Positions 35,509-45,180 are shown, numbered from the stretch's first letter. The stretch is DNA of 64,000 nt from Aurantiacibacter zhengii (GCF_003584125.1 NZ_QXFL01000004.1:430241-494240), one strand, 5' to 3'. Numbers and translations: made by a program. Notes: generated by a model not told the origin, from the letters alone.

Positions 35509-36246
35509 CTATTGCCGCGCGCGAAAGTCGACCCGATAGCCATATCGCGCCTCAACCGGCGTGCCATCGCGCGCGGTGGCTGGGTTGAAGCGGATGCGCT
35601 CGGTTACGAGAGGGCAGACACGCGCCGTGGTGGCAGCATCCACCTGCGTGCTGGCAACGGTGCAACCCTGCGCCCGGCCATCGGTGGTCACGGTGAAATG
35701 CACGGTGACAGACTTGCCGAAGCGTGCCGCACGGCCCCCTTCGGGCACGGGGAAATCACGCGCTTCGTTCAGTTCGCCCGACCGTACCGAGGGGCCGACC
35801 GCGACCGCGCCGCCCTGTCCGGAGCCGCTGCGTCCGCTGCCCGTGCCGTCCCCGCTGCCGCCTGCCCCGGTCCCATCGCCGCTGTCGGTCGCGCCGGAGG
35901 CATTTTCGGTGCCGGTGGAACTGGCTCGCGGTGCCGGGCTTGGGCGGGGAAGCGGCTGCGGCGGTGCGACGACCTCGCGCGCCACGGCCTCCTCTCCTGC
36001 TTCCGCCGCTGCACCTTCGTCAGGCTGGGGAGGCGAAATGCTCGGCTCGGTTTCGGGTGGCTCTTCCTCGTAAGTGGATACGGTGACCGTCACCAGCGAT
36101 GTCGCCTGTTCGATAACGCGCGCGGTGAATTCGGGCGCAAGGGCGCGCGCCAGACCATAAAGCGCGGCAACGTGCAGAACCACGATCAGCACGATCAGCT
36201 TCCAGTTCAGCCGCTTGCCTTTTTCAACGTATCGGCCGGTGGCCAT
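35509..36246 (-). CDS. tonB: TonB energy-transducing protein
   Basis: 245 residues: a cytoplasmic tail, one inner-membrane anchor 'LIVLIVVLHVAALYGLA' near 20, a long periplasmic linker rich in Pro, Glu and then Gly/Ser, and a C-terminal TonB domain ending 'RFNPATARDGTPVEARYGYRVDF'. It transmits proton-motive force to TonB-dependent receptors such as the two in this window. exbB and exbD are not adjacent. The glycine/serine-rich linker near residue 135-150 is unusually flexible for a TonB, where Pro-Lys/Pro-Glu repeats are common. Confidence 0.88.
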   Translation of the reverse strand: MATGRYVEKGKRLNWKLIVLIVVLHVAALYGLARALAPEFTARVIEQATSLVTVTVSTYEEEPPETEPSISPPQPDEGAAAEAGEEAVAREVVAPPQPLPRPSPAPRASSTGTENASGATDSGDGTGAGGSGDGTGSGRSGSGQGGAVAVGPSVRSGELNEARDFPVPEGGRAARFGKSVTVHFTVTTDGRAQGCTVASTQVDAATTARVCPLVTERIRFNPATARDGTPVEARYGYRVDFRARQ

Positions 36247-36394
36247 GCGCTCTCCTTTCGCCGGCACAATTACCAATGAACTCCGCTTTGGCCAGCCCTA
36301 CCGCGAAGCGAGGTGACGACACGACGAGGTGAGGAACGGAGCGCCTGAACCATCCGTTGTTGGAGTGTAAGCAAATAAAAAGAAAGGAAATCTC

Positions 36395-36619
36395 ATGTTT
36401 GAGAAGCTCCGCATCAAGGAACACATGGAAGTCACCGATTTCGGCGGCCAGCACGTTGGAACTGTCGATGAAGTCGATGATGACAAGATCAAGCTGACCC
36501 GCTCCGACAGCAGCGATGACATGCACCACTACATGCCAATCGATTCCGTCGACCGCATCGACGACAACCGCGTCTATCTGAAACAGGACGCCACCATCCC
36601 CGTCGGCCTCGCCTCCTAA
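36395..36619 (+). CDS. DUF2171 protein (small acidic stress-type)
   Basis: 74 residues. 'IKEHMEVTDFGGQHVGTVDEVDDDKIKLTRSD', 'HHYMPIDSVDRIDDNRVYL' is the DUF2171 domain, a short PRC-barrel-like fold. It has its own ribosome site (AAGAAAGGAAA) and a terminator downstream, so it is a monocistronic small gene. Function unknown. Confidence 0.85.
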   Translation: MFEKLRIKEHMEVTDFGGQHVGTVDEVDDDKIKLTRSDSSDDMHHYMPIDSVDRIDDNRVYLKQDATIPVGLAS

Positions 36620-36642
36620 GCGACGCGCACGGACGATTGAAG

Positions 36643-36678
36643 AGCCTCGCAAGCCATTCGGGCATGCGGGGCTTTTTC
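36643..36678 (+). terminator. Rho-independent terminator after the DUF2171 gene
   Basis: AGCCTCGCA pairs with TGCGGGGCT (one G-T pair) and is followed by TTTTTC. It begins 24 bases after the stop. Confidence 0.75.
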
Positions 36679-36736
36679 TTGGCGAGCTCCCTGCAACAGG
36701 TCGACAAGCGGCGCTTGCCTTCCTAGCTCCTAGGAC

Positions 36737-39700
36737 ATGACCGGATCCTATCGCTTTGCCATAGATCGCGGCGGCACCTTCACCGATGTCGTGGCACAGA
36801 CGCCTGCGGGCAACATCGTCACCACCAAACTCCTCTCCAGCAATCCCGAACAGTATCCCGACGCTGCCAGCGAGGCGGTGCGGCGGCTGATGGCGGAGCA
36901 CGGAGAAGGCCCCATCGCGGAACTGCGCATCGGCACCACCATCGCCACCAACGCCTTGCTGGAACGCGAAGGCGAGCGGGTGGCGCTGGCGATCACGCAA
37001 GGCCACGCCGATGCGCTGACAATCGGCAACCAGGCGCGGCCAGATATCTTCGCGCGGCACATCGTGAAGCCGGAACGGCTGGAAAGTCGCACCGTGGAAA
37101 TCGCCGGGCGGGTAGGCGCGGACGGCGAAGTGCTCGTGCCGCTGGAGGAGGATGCCGCGCGGCGCGACCTGAAGGCCTTGCGAGACGACGGCTACGAAGC
37201 GCTCGCCATCGTGCTGATGCATGGCTGGCATTATCAGGACCACGAGAAGCGGCTGGACGCAATCGCACGCGAGCTGGGCTTCACGCAGGTCAGCGCCAGC
37301 CACGAGGTCAGCCCTCTTATCAAGCTGGTGCCGCGCGGCGACACCTCGGTCGCGGATGCCTATCTCTCGCCGGTGATCCGGCAATACGTTGACCAGCTGG
37401 CAGAGCGCCTGCCCGATCACGGGTCTTTACGTTTCATGCAGTCGAACGGCGGCCTTGCCGATGCGCGCGCCTTTCGCGGGAAAGACGCTGTGCTCTCGGG
37501 TCCAGCCGGCGGCGTCGTCGGCATGGTGCAGACAGCCGCGGCCCTTGGCCATGACAAGCTGATCGGGTTCGACATGGGCGGCACCAGCACGGATGTTTGC
37601 CACTATTCCGGCGAGTACGAGCGCACAGGTGACAGCGTGGTGGCGGGCATCCGCATCGCGGCCCCCATGATGCAGGTGCATACCGTGGCCGCAGGCGGCG
37701 GCTCCTTCTGCCGGTTTGACGGGCAATCGCTGCGCGTCGGCCCGGCCAGCGCGGGCGCGGACCCCGGCCCTGCCTGCTATCGCAAGGGCGGCCCCCTGAC
37801 GGTAACCGATTGCAATCTGGTGCTGGGGCGCATCGATCCTGCCGAATTTCCGCAGGTATTCGGCCCCGATGGCGATCAGCCGCTCGACCCCGAAGCCTCC
37901 GCCGCCCGCATCGATGAAATCATCGCACAGCTGCCAGAGGCAATGTCGAGGGAAGACCTCGCCGAGGGCTTCCTCACCCTTGCCGTGGACGAGATGGCCA
38001 ACGCCATCCGCACCATCACGACCGCGCGCGGACACGATGTGACGACCCATGCGCTGGCTTGCTTCGGCGGCGCTGGCGGACAATTCGCCTGCCGGGTGGC
38101 GGACGAACTGGGCATAGAGACGGTGCTAGTCCACCCGCTGGCCGGAATGCTTTCCGCCTATGGCATCGGCCTGGCCCCGGTGGTTTCCATGCGTGAAGCA
38201 GGCGTTGTGCGCCCCTTGACCGAGGACTTCTCCGCAGCGCTGGCCGATCTGGAAAGCCGCGTGAGCGAAGACCTGACAGCGCAGGGGATTGCGCAGGAAA
38301 ACATCGAACTTATCCGTCGCATGCGCCTGCGCTTCGAAGGCAGCGACACCACGCTAGACCTCCCCTTGTCGGATGAAGCCGACGCGCGTTTCCGCGAGCA
38401 GCACCGCCGCCGGTTCGGCTGGTCGGACGAGGAGGCGCCCGTCGTCCTCGAAGCGCTCAGCGTCGAGGGGCGCGGCATGAGCGGCGGCCTTGCCGAGCAG
38501 GCCGTGGTTAAGGAGCGCGGTTCGCTCACCCCCGGCCAGTCGCTGGACGGACCGGCGATGATCCCGGACCCCGGCTCCACCACGATTGTCGAACAGGGCT
38601 GGCGCGCGACGCTGGCGGATGATGGATCGCTGATCCTGAACCGCAGTGCCCCGCGCGAGCACACGCGGGCTGCCGGAACGCAAGTCGATCCAATCCGCCT
38701 CGGCATATTCAACAACATGTTCATGGCCATTGCCGAGGAAATGGGCGTGGTGCTGGAAAGCACGGCCAGCTCGGTGAACATCAAGGAGCGGCTGGATTTC
38801 AGCTGCGCGCTCTTCACCGGTGAAGGCGAATTGATCGCCAACGCGCCGCATATCCCGGTGCATCTTGGCTCCATGTCGGCCAGCATCCGGCGCATCGTGG
38901 AAAACCGCGCGACGAGCGAGCGGGGCATCAGGCGCGGCGATGCCTACTGCCTCAACGATCCCTATGCCGGCGGCACGCACCTGCCCGATGTGACCGTAAT
39001 CGTGCCGGTCTTCCTTGCTGACGACAGCACGCAGCCGGATGCCTTTGTTGCCGCGCGCGGGCACCATGCCGATATCGGCGGCACCGCGCCCGGCTCCATG
39101 CCGCCCGACAGCGCCAGCATCGCCGAGGAAGGCGTGCGGCTGGATGACGTACTGCTGGTGGACGAAGGGCGCTTCTGCGCGGAGGACCTGCGAGTCCTGC
39201 TCACCTCCGGCGAATACCCGGCGCGCAATCCGGCGCGCAACCTTTCGGACCTCAAGGCCCAGCTTGCGGCCTGCGCACGCGGGGCGGACCTGCTGGGCGA
39301 TGCCGCGAGCGAGCATGGCCGCGAAGTCCTGACCGCCTACATGGGCCACGCGCTGGACCACGGCGAAGCCGCCGTGCGCGCGCTGGTGGAACGCCTGACA
39401 TCCGGCAGCTTCACCTACGCAATGGACAATGGTGCCGAGGTGCATGTGGCGGTCAGTATAGACCGGGACGCGCAGACCGCCCGTTTCGACTTCACCGGCA
39501 CCAGCGACCAGTTGCCGAACAACTTCAACGCACCCGCCGCCATCACCCGCGCCGCAGTCCTTTATTGCCTGCGCTGCCTGATCGACGACGATATTCCGCT
39601 CAACGACGGATGCCTGCGACCGGTGGAGATCGTGGTGCCCGAAGGCTCCATGCTTGCACCCCAGCCGCCCGCGGCGGTGGTGGCGGGCAATGTCGAGACA

Positions 39701-40225
39701 AGCCAGGTCGTCACCGATGCCGTGTTCGCTGCCCTGGGCGCGCTCGCCCCTTCCCAAGGTACGATGAACAACTTCACTTTCGGCGACGACACGCGGCAGT
39801 ATTACGAAACCATCGCCGGTGGCTCTGGCGCAGGTGACGGGCACCACGGAACCGACGCCGTGCAGACCAACATGACCAATTCGCGCCTCACCGATCCGGA
39901 AGTGCTGGAAACCCGCCTGCCCGTCCGCGTGGAGCGCTTCGCGATCCGCACCGGTTCCGGTGGCAAGGGCAAATGGCATGGCGGCGAAGGAGTGGAGCGC
40001 GTGGTCCGCTTTCTCGAACCGATGCGCGCGCAGATTCTCGCCAACCGGCGCAAGGTGGCCCCTCGGGGCATTGCTGGCGGGGGCGACGCTTTGCCCGGCC
40101 AAACCTTTGTCGAACGGGCCGACGGCTCGGTGCTTGACCTCGGCGCGACCGGCGGTGCAGACATGGCTCCCGGCGATACGATCGTGATCCGCACGCCCGG
40201 CGGCGGAGGATATGGCGCACCATGA
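36737..40225 (+). CDS. 5-oxoprolinase, fused HyuA-HyuB type
   Basis: 1162-residue ATP-dependent enzyme opening 5-oxoproline to glutamate, with HyuA and HyuB domains in one chain like the eukaryotic OPLAH. The HyuA part starts with '[17 protein letters not shown]', the ASKHA phosphate loop, and has '[20 protein letters not shown]' near 280. The HyuB part starts near residue 650 with '[39 protein letters not shown]', then '[10 protein letters not shown]' and ends in a glycine-rich 'TPGGGGYG'. It overlaps the DUF2891 gene by four bases, an arrangement that suggests linked use, perhaps in glutathione or amino-acid salvage. Confidence 0.94.
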   Translation: MTGSYRFAIDRGGTFTDVVAQTPAGNIVTTKLLSSNPEQYPDAASEAVRRLMAEHGEGPIAELRIGTTIATNALLEREGERVALAITQGHADALTIGNQARPDIFARHIVKPERLESRTVEIAGRVGADGEVLVPLEEDAARRDLKALRDDGYEALAIVLMHGWHYQDHEKRLDAIARELGFTQVSASHEVSPLIKLVPRGDTSVADAYLSPVIRQYVDQLAERLPDHGSLRFMQSNGGLADARAFRGKDAVLSGPAGGVVGMVQTAAALGHDKLIGFDMGGTSTDVCHYSGEYERTGDSVVAGIRIAAPMMQVHTVAAGGGSFCRFDGQSLRVGPASAGADPGPACYRKGGPLTVTDCNLVLGRIDPAEFPQVFGPDGDQPLDPEASAARIDEIIAQLPEAMSREDLAEGFLTLAVDEMANAIRTITTARGHDVTTHALACFGGAGGQFACRVADELGIETVLVHPLAGMLSAYGIGLAPVVSMREAGVVRPLTEDFSAALADLESRVSEDLTAQGIAQENIELIRRMRLRFEGSDTTLDLPLSDEADARFREQHRRRFGWSDEEAPVVLEALSVEGRGMSGGLAEQAVVKERGSLTPGQSLDGPAMIPDPGSTTIVEQGWRATLADDGSLILNRSAPREHTRAAGTQVDPIRLGIFNNMFMAIAEEMGVVLESTASSVNIKERLDFSCALFTGEGELIANAPHIPVHLGSMSASIRRIVENRATSERGIRRGDAYCLNDPYAGGTHLPDVTVIVPVFLADDSTQPDAFVAARGHHADIGGTAPGSMPPDSASIAEEGVRLDDVLLVDEGRFCAEDLRVLLTSGEYPARNPARNLSDLKAQLAACARGADLLGDAASEHGREVLTAYMGHALDHGEAAVRALVERLTSGSFTYAMDNGAEVHVAVSIDRDAQTARFDFTGTSDQLPNNFNAPAAITRAAVLYCLRCLIDDDIPLNDGCLRPVEIVVPEGSMLAPQPPAAVVAGNVETSQVVTDAVFAALGALAPSQGTMNNFTFGDDTRQYYETIAGGSGAGDGHHGTDAVQTNMTNSRLTDPEVLETRLPVRVERFAIRTGSGGKGKWHGGEGVERVVRFLEPMRAQILANRRKVAPRGIAGGGDALPGQTFVERADGSVLDLGATGGADMAPGDTIVIRTPGGGGYGAP

Positions 40226-41211
40226 GACCGCTTGACGAAAAGCTCGCCAGCCGCTTCGCCCGCACCGCGCTGGGTCACGTCGGGCAGGAGTATCCCAACT
40301 CGCTGGGACACGTGATGGCCGGGCCTTTCGATACCGGCACCCCGCGCGAACTGCACCCGGCCTTCTACGGCAGCTTCGACTGGCATAGCTGCGTGCACAG
40401 CTGGTGGACACTGCTGACCGTGCGCCGCCTGTTTCCCGATATGGCCGAGGCAGGCACGATCTCCGAACTGGCGGACAAGACGTTCACGACGGACCAGCTC
40501 GCCGCGGAACTCGCCTACCTGCAAAGGCCCGAATCCCGCGGGTTCGAGCGGCCCTATGGCTGGGCCTGGCTGCTTTACCTGCATCTGGAAGCGAGCCGCC
40601 ACGATTCCCGGGAATGGGCGACGCTGCTTGCGCCGCTGGCCCGGCACTTCGCTGCCGGGTTCGCCGATTACCTGCCCAAGCTTACCTACCCCATCACCAC
40701 CGGTACCCACGCCAACACCGCGTTCGCGCTGACGCTGGCGCACGACTGGGCCTGTTCCTTCGATCCGGGTCTGCGCTCTTTGATCGAGGAATACGCCAAA
40801 GCGCAGTTCGGCAGTCTGGACGAATATCGCGGGTGGGACGTGGGCGGCGATTCCTTCCTGTCCCCCGTGCTGTCCGTCGCACTGCTGATGCAGCGGGTGA
40901 TGCCGCCGAAGGATTTCGCCAGATGGCTGGAAACGGTCCTGCCCGAAGGCGGCTGGCTGGAAACCGCATGCGCCCCGGTTACAGTCTCGGACCCGACCGA
41001 TGGCAAGATGGCCCACCTCGACGGGCTGAACCTCAGCCGTGCCTGGGCCCTGCGCCAGATTGCAGGGGGGCTAGAGACAGGATCGCGCGCCGGTTACTTG
41101 CACGACCTTGCCGAAAAGCACTTCGCCGCCTCGCTCGAAGCCATCGACGGCGACTACATGGGCTCGCACTGGCTGGCGAGCTTCGCGCTTCTCGCGCTGC
41201 TGGCGAAGTAA
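40222..41211 (+). CDS. DUF2891 protein
   Basis: 329 residues with the DUF2891 features '[28 protein letters not shown]', '[16 protein letters not shown]', and '[13 protein letters not shown]', an alpha/alpha-barrel-like, tryptophan-rich layout. Function not established. It is coupled to the oxoprolinase by ATGA overlap. Its stop lies only 3 bases from the tRNA-Lys fragment, so the island begins immediately after. Confidence 0.88.
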   Translation: MRPLDEKLASRFARTALGHVGQEYPNSLGHVMAGPFDTGTPRELHPAFYGSFDWHSCVHSWWTLLTVRRLFPDMAEAGTISELADKTFTTDQLAAELAYLQRPESRGFERPYGWAWLLYLHLEASRHDSREWATLLAPLARHFAAGFADYLPKLTYPITTGTHANTAFALTLAHDWACSFDPGLRSLIEEYAKAQFGSLDEYRGWDVGGDSFLSPVLSVALLMQRVMPPKDFARWLETVLPEGGWLETACAPVTVSDPTDGKMAHLDGLNLSRAWALRQIAGGLETGSRAGYLHDLAEKHFAASLEAIDGDYMGSHWLASFALLALLAK

Positions 41212-41214
41212 AGA

Positions 41215-41262
41215 TGGTGAGCCCTGCTGGGTTCGAACCAGCGACCTACTGATTAAAAGTCA
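41215..41262 (-). other. 3' half of tRNA-Lys(UUU): candidate attL core of the island
   Basis: The minus strand reads the tRNA-Lys sequence from the anticodon loop (CTTTTAA) through the variable region, the T-arm (CTGG-TTCGAAC-CCAG) to the acceptor GGGCTCA and encoded CCA. To the right of 41262 the match stops: 'ATGTGTCGCC' replaces the 5' half and a D-arm is absent. This is the typical duplicate left when an integrase recombines in the 3' end of a tRNA gene. An integrase gene starts 158 bases away. The intact tRNA would lie at the other end of the island; I found none in the window. Confidence 0.75.
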
Positions 41263-41419
41263 TGTGTCGCCGTTTCCCATATAATACTCCCAATTGCCCT
41301 GCGTTACTATTAAACGTTGATTTATCGAATTAAATTGCCTCGCGCGCGTGAGTCGCTTACTATGCAATTCTATCGCTTGCTCCCGAGGGTGGTTGCTATG
41401 TGGTTGTTGGGATGACGTT

Positions 41420-42628
41420 ATGACGGCCGTTGCTAAGATCACCAAGACCAAGGTGGATGAGCTCGTTGCTTATGACGATAGGCCAGTCTTTTTATGGGAA
41501 GTTGGGCTTCCCGGTTTCGGGATCAAATGCACTAGGCAGGGCACAAAAACCTACGTTGTGAAGTATCGAGTTGGTGCTGGAGGGCGATCTGCTCGGCAAC
41601 GTTGGATAACGTTGGGCCGCCACGGACGGCTCACGCCAGATCAAGCACGCAAGCTTGCAAGAGAGGTGCTTGTAGCTGCTTGCAAGGGCGAAGATCCTCA
41701 GGGCGAGAAGATGAGCCAGCGAGGCGAGATGAGGCTCTCCGACCTTTGGTCGCGATACGAACGTGATCACATCCGCCAGCTGAAGCCGCAATCCCGTCGC
41801 GAATATGAACGGAAGTGGGAAAAATTACTTCGACCTTCATTCGGAGTGAAACGGGTAAGTGAAATCACTCGCAGTGACGTGGACAAGTTTCACAAGCAGC
41901 TCAGGGAAACACCTTATCAGGCAAACCGGGCTTTAGCCCTCTTGTCGCGGCTGATGAACCTTGCCGAGGTCTGGGAGTACAGGCCTACAGGCTCGAATCC
42001 CTGCCGCCATGTCGAGAAATTTAGTGAAAAAGCTCGTACCCGCTACCTCACCGCATCAGAGCTAGGGAAGCTAGGCCAGGGACTGAAGGCCCTGCCTAAG
42101 GAGGGCAAAATTTCCCGTGCCGCAGCGAACGCCATCCGACTTCTCCTTTTTACCGGCGCGCGACTGAATGAAATCTTGGCGTTAGAGTGGAGTTGGATTG
42201 ACCTGAAAGCTCGAGTGATCAATCTCCCAGACAGCAAGACAGGTGCGAAGCCGATTTTCCTCAACGATGCAGCAGTATCGGTTCTTGAGGACGAGCGAAA
42301 ATTTTCTTTCGATAGCAAATATGCTTTCCCTGGCGAGGGAAGCTCTGGTCGAATGGTAAATCTTAGGAAGCCTTGGACTAAGCTTTGCACATACGCAGAA
42401 ATCGATGGTGTGCGATTGCATGATCTTCGGCATACCGTAGCTAGCGTAGCAGTCGGACAGGGTGCATCCCTTCCGGTCATCGGGCGGCTCCTAGGGCATA
42501 GTCAGGCACAAACGACACAACGCTACGCACACGTCGATGCTGACCCGGCACTGCTCGCTTCCGATGCGGTGGGCAAAGCCATTAGCAGCGCCTTGACTGA
42601 TGGCGATAGGAGTAGCTCGACAACCTAG
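41420..42628 (+). CDS. int: Tyrosine recombinase/integrase
   Basis: 402-residue site-specific recombinase of the P4/DUF4102-like integrase type. The N-terminal arm-binding part (starting MTAVAKITKTKVDELVAYDDRP) precedes a core-binding region and a C-terminal catalytic domain: the first Arg in 'FTGARLNEILALEW', the box 'HDLRHTVAS', and the nucleophile Tyr in 'GHSQAQTTQRYAHV'. An upstream start at 41348 is possible but the ATG at 41420 starts the family-like domain. Its place beside the tRNA-Lys fragment suggests it integrated this island. Confidence 0.94.
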   Translation: MTAVAKITKTKVDELVAYDDRPVFLWEVGLPGFGIKCTRQGTKTYVVKYRVGAGGRSARQRWITLGRHGRLTPDQARKLAREVLVAACKGEDPQGEKMSQRGEMRLSDLWSRYERDHIRQLKPQSRREYERKWEKLLRPSFGVKRVSEITRSDVDKFHKQLRETPYQANRALALLSRLMNLAEVWEYRPTGSNPCRHVEKFSEKARTRYLTASELGKLGQGLKALPKEGKISRAAANAIRLLLFTGARLNEILALEWSWIDLKARVINLPDSKTGAKPIFLNDAAVSVLEDERKFSFDSKYAFPGEGSSGRMVNLRKPWTKLCTYAEIDGVRLHDLRHTVASVAVGQGASLPVIGRLLGHSQAQTTQRYAHVDADPALLASDAVGKAISSALTDGDRSSSTT

Positions 42629-42816
42629 GCCGCGCCGGCAGATTGTGATTGCCTTCCAACTAAATCCTTACTGCCCAGACAAATAGCTGCTCCGAATCTT
42701 CACCTACGCTCACCACCCCGGTAAATTTCGGATCAGCAGCGAACTTCGCCGTGTTCAGCGACGAAAGCCGTGCTGCTGAACGTCAACCTGACAAATTGAA
42801 AAGAAGGAACCGGGGT

Positions 42817-43434
42817 ATGGACACCACCGAACAGAGAAGCTTGGCCATGGCACAGGACCCGCAGGTCGCTGGCCGCATCGTGCGCGGCATCGCCCAAATC
42901 GAGCAAGACTACCAACTTGCCGAAGGCCACCTCAGTGACTGGATGCTGCGCGAAATCATCTCCGCCATGCGCAACACCGTCCCCGAACCGTCCGAGGTGG
43001 TCACGACAGCCTGGAGCGCGCTGATCACGTGCCCAGACTGGAAGCCCACGAAGCGCATCGGACGCGGCGATGTCTGGCTCGAGATCGTCGAACAGGCTGA
43101 AGACGAAAACGACCACACCTGGTTGGCCGCAGCGCTCAATGCCGGACCGACGGCCATGTGGCTGCAACTGAACTTCCGCGATGGGCTGGCCCACTACATG
43201 GTCAAGCTGGAAGAGAACGCCAGCCTGGTCGCCAAGCTGCGCAAAAAGGGCTTCAAAGTCGATACGAAGGCCAAAGCAATCTACCTGCCCATCGTCATCA
43301 GCGCTGACCTGTTCGCCAAGGCGGTGCAGGAGAACGATTTTGACGCTGCCATGGGACCGGTGCGCGACGCCACTGAACTCGCCATCGCCGCTAAGCCTGA
43401 AATCGACGAACTACTCAAGCAGGTCCGAGGGTGA
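42817..43434 (+). CDS. Unrecognised island protein (205 aa)
   Basis: Start ATG 42817 has an AAGAAGGAA ribosome site. The protein is mixed alpha/beta, with 'EQDYQLAEGHLSDWMLREIISAMRNTV' and 'TAMWLQLNFRDGLAHYMVKLEENASLVAKLRKKGFKVDTKAKAIYLPI'. I know no name for it. The stop overlaps the DUF3768 start in GTGA, and this pairing suggests a shared function. Its GC is higher than that of most of the island. Confidence 0.7.
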   Translation: MDTTEQRSLAMAQDPQVAGRIVRGIAQIEQDYQLAEGHLSDWMLREIISAMRNTVPEPSEVVTTAWSALITCPDWKPTKRIGRGDVWLEIVEQAEDENDHTWLAAALNAGPTAMWLQLNFRDGLAHYMVKLEENASLVAKLRKKGFKVDTKAKAIYLPIVISADLFAKAVQENDFDAAMGPVRDATELAIAAKPEIDELLKQVRG

Positions 43435-43781
43435 GCCCCGTGGTGGACATCAAGGTGCCACGCGCCGAAGCTATTGCCAGGCTCAATGACCAACTCCGCA
43501 AGACCGGCACCGGCGGCACCATCGTCGTCACACGCGGGGTGCTCGCCATTCCCGGCTATGATGCCGAGCAACTCGCAGAGTGTCTTGCAGCGTACGACGA
43601 GTTCGATGCCGACAACGACCCGCATGGCGAACGGGACTTCGGCGACCTGACACTGTGGGGCACCGACCTGCTATGGAAGATCGACTACTACGATGCAGAT
43701 TTGAGGTTCGGCTCGGACGACCCGGCAAACCAAGACGTCACGAGCAGAGTGCTCACCGTCATGTTGGGAGGTGAGTGGTAA
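43431..43781 (+). CDS. DUF3768 family protein
   Basis: 116 residues, GTG start overlapping the previous stop. 'LNDQLRKTGTGGTIVVTRGVLAIPGYD', 'YDEFDADNDPHGERDFGDL' and 'KIDYYDADLRFGSDDPANQDVTSRVLTVML' are DUF3768 hallmarks. This family is common on alphaproteobacterial plasmids and integrative elements, without a known function. It is followed by a strong terminator. Confidence 0.88.
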   Translation: MSPVVDIKVPRAEAIARLNDQLRKTGTGGTIVVTRGVLAIPGYDAEQLAECLAAYDEFDADNDPHGERDFGDLTLWGTDLLWKIDYYDADLRFGSDDPANQDVTSRVLTVMLGGEW

Positions 43782-43800
43782 TTGCCGATAGCTCAAAGGC

Positions 43801-43839
43801 AGCTGCGACCTCGAAGCCGACGAGGTCGCAGCTGTTTTT
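43801..43839. terminator. Perfect terminator shared by two converging genes
   Basis: AGCTGCGACCTCG pairs with CGAGGTCGCAGCT (13 of 13) around a seven-base loop and is followed by GTTTTT. It closes the DUF3768 transcript; the minus-strand gene's stop at 43838 lies inside its tail. Confidence 0.9.
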
Positions 43840-44077
43840 ATGGGGTCCTTTGGTCAGCGAAACCTGGCCCACACCGGACGTCCTTCGAACCGCAGGCTGA
43901 GCAACGCAAACGACATTGAAGCGACGATATCTGGCGCGACCAGCCATTCTGCTGGCAGCGTAAGGTAAGCGCTATGGGATCGATAACGGCGACGCGCTTG
44001 CAAGACTGGCAATCAACGCGAAGGTTGTAGCCGTTGCGCTTGAAGTCTCCAATATCGTCCAGCCGCTTGCTGCTCAT
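43838..44077 (-). CDS. Small zinc-ribbon-like protein (79 aa)
   Basis: 'VDCQSCKRVAVIDP' and 'RLRCSACGSKDVRC' give two CxxC pairs about 35 residues apart, the pattern of a short zinc ribbon. The ATG at 44077 overlaps the stop of the 30-residue membrane peptide in ATGA. Similar short ribbon proteins are frequent in sphingomonad genomic islands, with no known role. Confidence 0.65.
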   Translation of the reverse strand: MSSKRLDDIGDFKRNGYNLRVDCQSCKRVAVIDPIALTLRCQQNGWSRQISSLQCRLRCSACGSKDVRCGPGFADQRTP

Positions 44078-44166
44078 GGCTTGCGCCTGACTGACCACAC
44101 CAGGGTCGAAACGGCGGTGATGATGGCAGCAAGGGCAGCGAGAACCGTGGCGTCGAGAACTATCAT
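44074..44166 (-). CDS. Tiny single-helix membrane peptide (30 aa)
   Basis: Opens at ATG 44166 and ends TGA at 44074: 'MIVLDATVLAALAAIITAV' followed by 'STLVWSVRRKP'. It is one hydrophobic helix with a basic C-terminus. Its stop overlaps the start of the zinc-ribbon gene (ATGA), which favours real translation, since such couplings recur all over this genome. Unnamed family. Confidence 0.5.
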   Translation of the reverse strand: MIVLDATVLAALAAIITAVSTLVWSVRRKP

Positions 44167-44246
44167 GTCTATCTCCGAATCGATGGGCCGCTTGTTCCAC
44201 AAATGTTCCGAGTAGGAAAATTCACTCTTTGGGGTTAGTCAGAAGC

Positions 44247-44594
44247 ATGCTTTTGGTTGCTGCAGCTCTTGCCGTTTGTGCCCCTGGACCCCGTGATCAC
44301 TGTGTCCACGATGGCGACACTGTCTGGTTCGAAGGCGAAAAGATCCGCATCGCCGACATTGATACGCCAGAGCTCAACGGAGAATGCGAATATGAGCGCG
44401 CGCTGGCAATTCAAGCGCGTGACCGGTTGGTCGTCCTCTTGAACACGGACAGCTTCGCTATCGAGCGTTCTGGCACCGACCGCTATGGCCGCACGCTGGC
44501 TGTATTGCATCGCTCCGGTCGTTCTATTGGAGCTCAGCTTGTGGCTGAAGGTCTGGCTCGCACTTGGAGCGGGAGAAGGGAGCCGTGGTGTTGA
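44247..44594 (+). CDS. SNase-like (thermonuclease) nuclease
   Basis: 115 residues. A short hydrophobic leader (MLLVAAALAVCA) suggests export. The SNase/TNase motifs are 'VHDGDTVWFEGEKIRIADIDTPE', with the Ca-binding Asp and the R-x-x-x-I-D-T-P-E block, and 'DRYGRTLAVLH', holding the second catalytic Arg. The chain is shorter than the usual 150 or more residues but the active site is complete. TTG 44229 is an alternative start. Common cargo in plasmids and ICEs. Confidence 0.85.
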   Translation: MLLVAAALAVCAPGPRDHCVHDGDTVWFEGEKIRIADIDTPELNGECEYERALAIQARDRLVVLLNTDSFAIERSGTDRYGRTLAVLHRSGRSIGAQLVAEGLARTWSGRREPWC

Positions 44595-44986
44595 GCAAAG
44601 AATGGGGCCATCCAGAAAGCAGCAGACAACTGTCGGCTTTACAGCGTGCGCGAGAATGGTTGCTGGGCATGCTGTCTGGATTGGCGATGCTAGCCGTCGT
44701 GGTTTCTGGTGCGTTGTTTGTCGCTTCTCCAGCATCGGGACATGGCGGCAGGCTTGCGGCCGATGGCTGTCATAATGATCGCAAAACCGGCACCCGTCAT
44801 TGCCACAGGGCCACTAGCGACACGAGCCCGCAAGCAGACCAGGCGCAGCGCCAACCGGACGGTTCCGTGTATTATCGGAACTGCGATGCAGCCCGCGCTG
44901 CAGGTGCTGCACCAGTAAGGCGCGGTCAGCCAGGCTACGCGCGTCACTTAGACCGAGATGGCGATGGCGTTGGGTGCGAGACTTGA
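44588..44986 (+). CDS. Excalibur calcium-binding domain protein
   Basis: 132 residues with a membrane/signal segment ('LLGMLSGLAMLAVVVSGALFVA'), a 'HGGRLAADGCHNDRKTGTRHCH' motif (YHYH/nuclease-associated) and a C-terminal Excalibur domain: 'YYRNCDAARAAGAAPVRRGQPGYARHLDRDGDGVGCE', with DxDxDG calcium ligands. It overlaps the SNase stop by seven bases; the GTG at 44588 has GGAGAAGGGAG upstream. SNase plus Excalibur is a recurrent extracellular nuclease module, here split over two genes. Confidence 0.82.
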   Translation: MLSKEWGHPESSRQLSALQRAREWLLGMLSGLAMLAVVVSGALFVASPASGHGGRLAADGCHNDRKTGTRHCHRATSDTSPQADQAQRQPDGSVYYRNCDAARAAGAAPVRRGQPGYARHLDRDGDGVGCET

Positions 44987-45180
44987 CGCGCGATCAGGAA
45001 ATCTGGGGCAAGGCGCTGTGGGTCGAAAGGCACTACGGCGAAAATGGATGGTTCCACATCGCGCAACAACAAGACCGACTTCTCGAGCTGGGTGATTTCG
45101 ATGGAATGGCACTCTGGCGTAAGGTTGGCGAACGATTTGACCAATTAAGGTCCATGCGGACAGATGCAGGGGTTCATTAG
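44974..45180 (+). CDS. Small protein resembling the DUF6961 family (68 aa)
   Basis: 'LTRDQEIWGKALWVERHYGENGWFHIAQQQDRLLELGDFDGMALWRKVGERFDQLR' resembles the short DUF6961-type proteins of sphingomonads, with a trp-rich first helix. The GTG at 44974 overlaps the preceding gene's end by 13 bases; a TTG at 44983 is the other choice. It is the last gene before the HNH/PD-(D/E)XK pair, 41 bases upstream of it. Function unknown. Confidence 0.6.
   Translation: MRDLTRDQEIWGKALWVERHYGENGWFHIAQQQDRLLELGDFDGMALWRKVGERFDQLRSMRTDAGVH

Noticed and set aside
34315..36279. 654-codon plus-strand frame across manC and tonB
   Set aside because: It runs antisense through two well-supported minus-strand genes and has no recognisable domain.
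38354..40411. 685-codon open frame antisense to the 5-oxoprolinase gene
   Set aside because: The sense frame is a full, motif-complete oxoprolinase. Long antisense frames are common in GC-rich DNA; this one shows no domain.
41215..41262. A functional tRNA-Lys gene
   Set aside because: The 5' half (acceptor strand, D-arm and part of the anticodon stem) is absent, so it cannot fold; treated as an attachment core.
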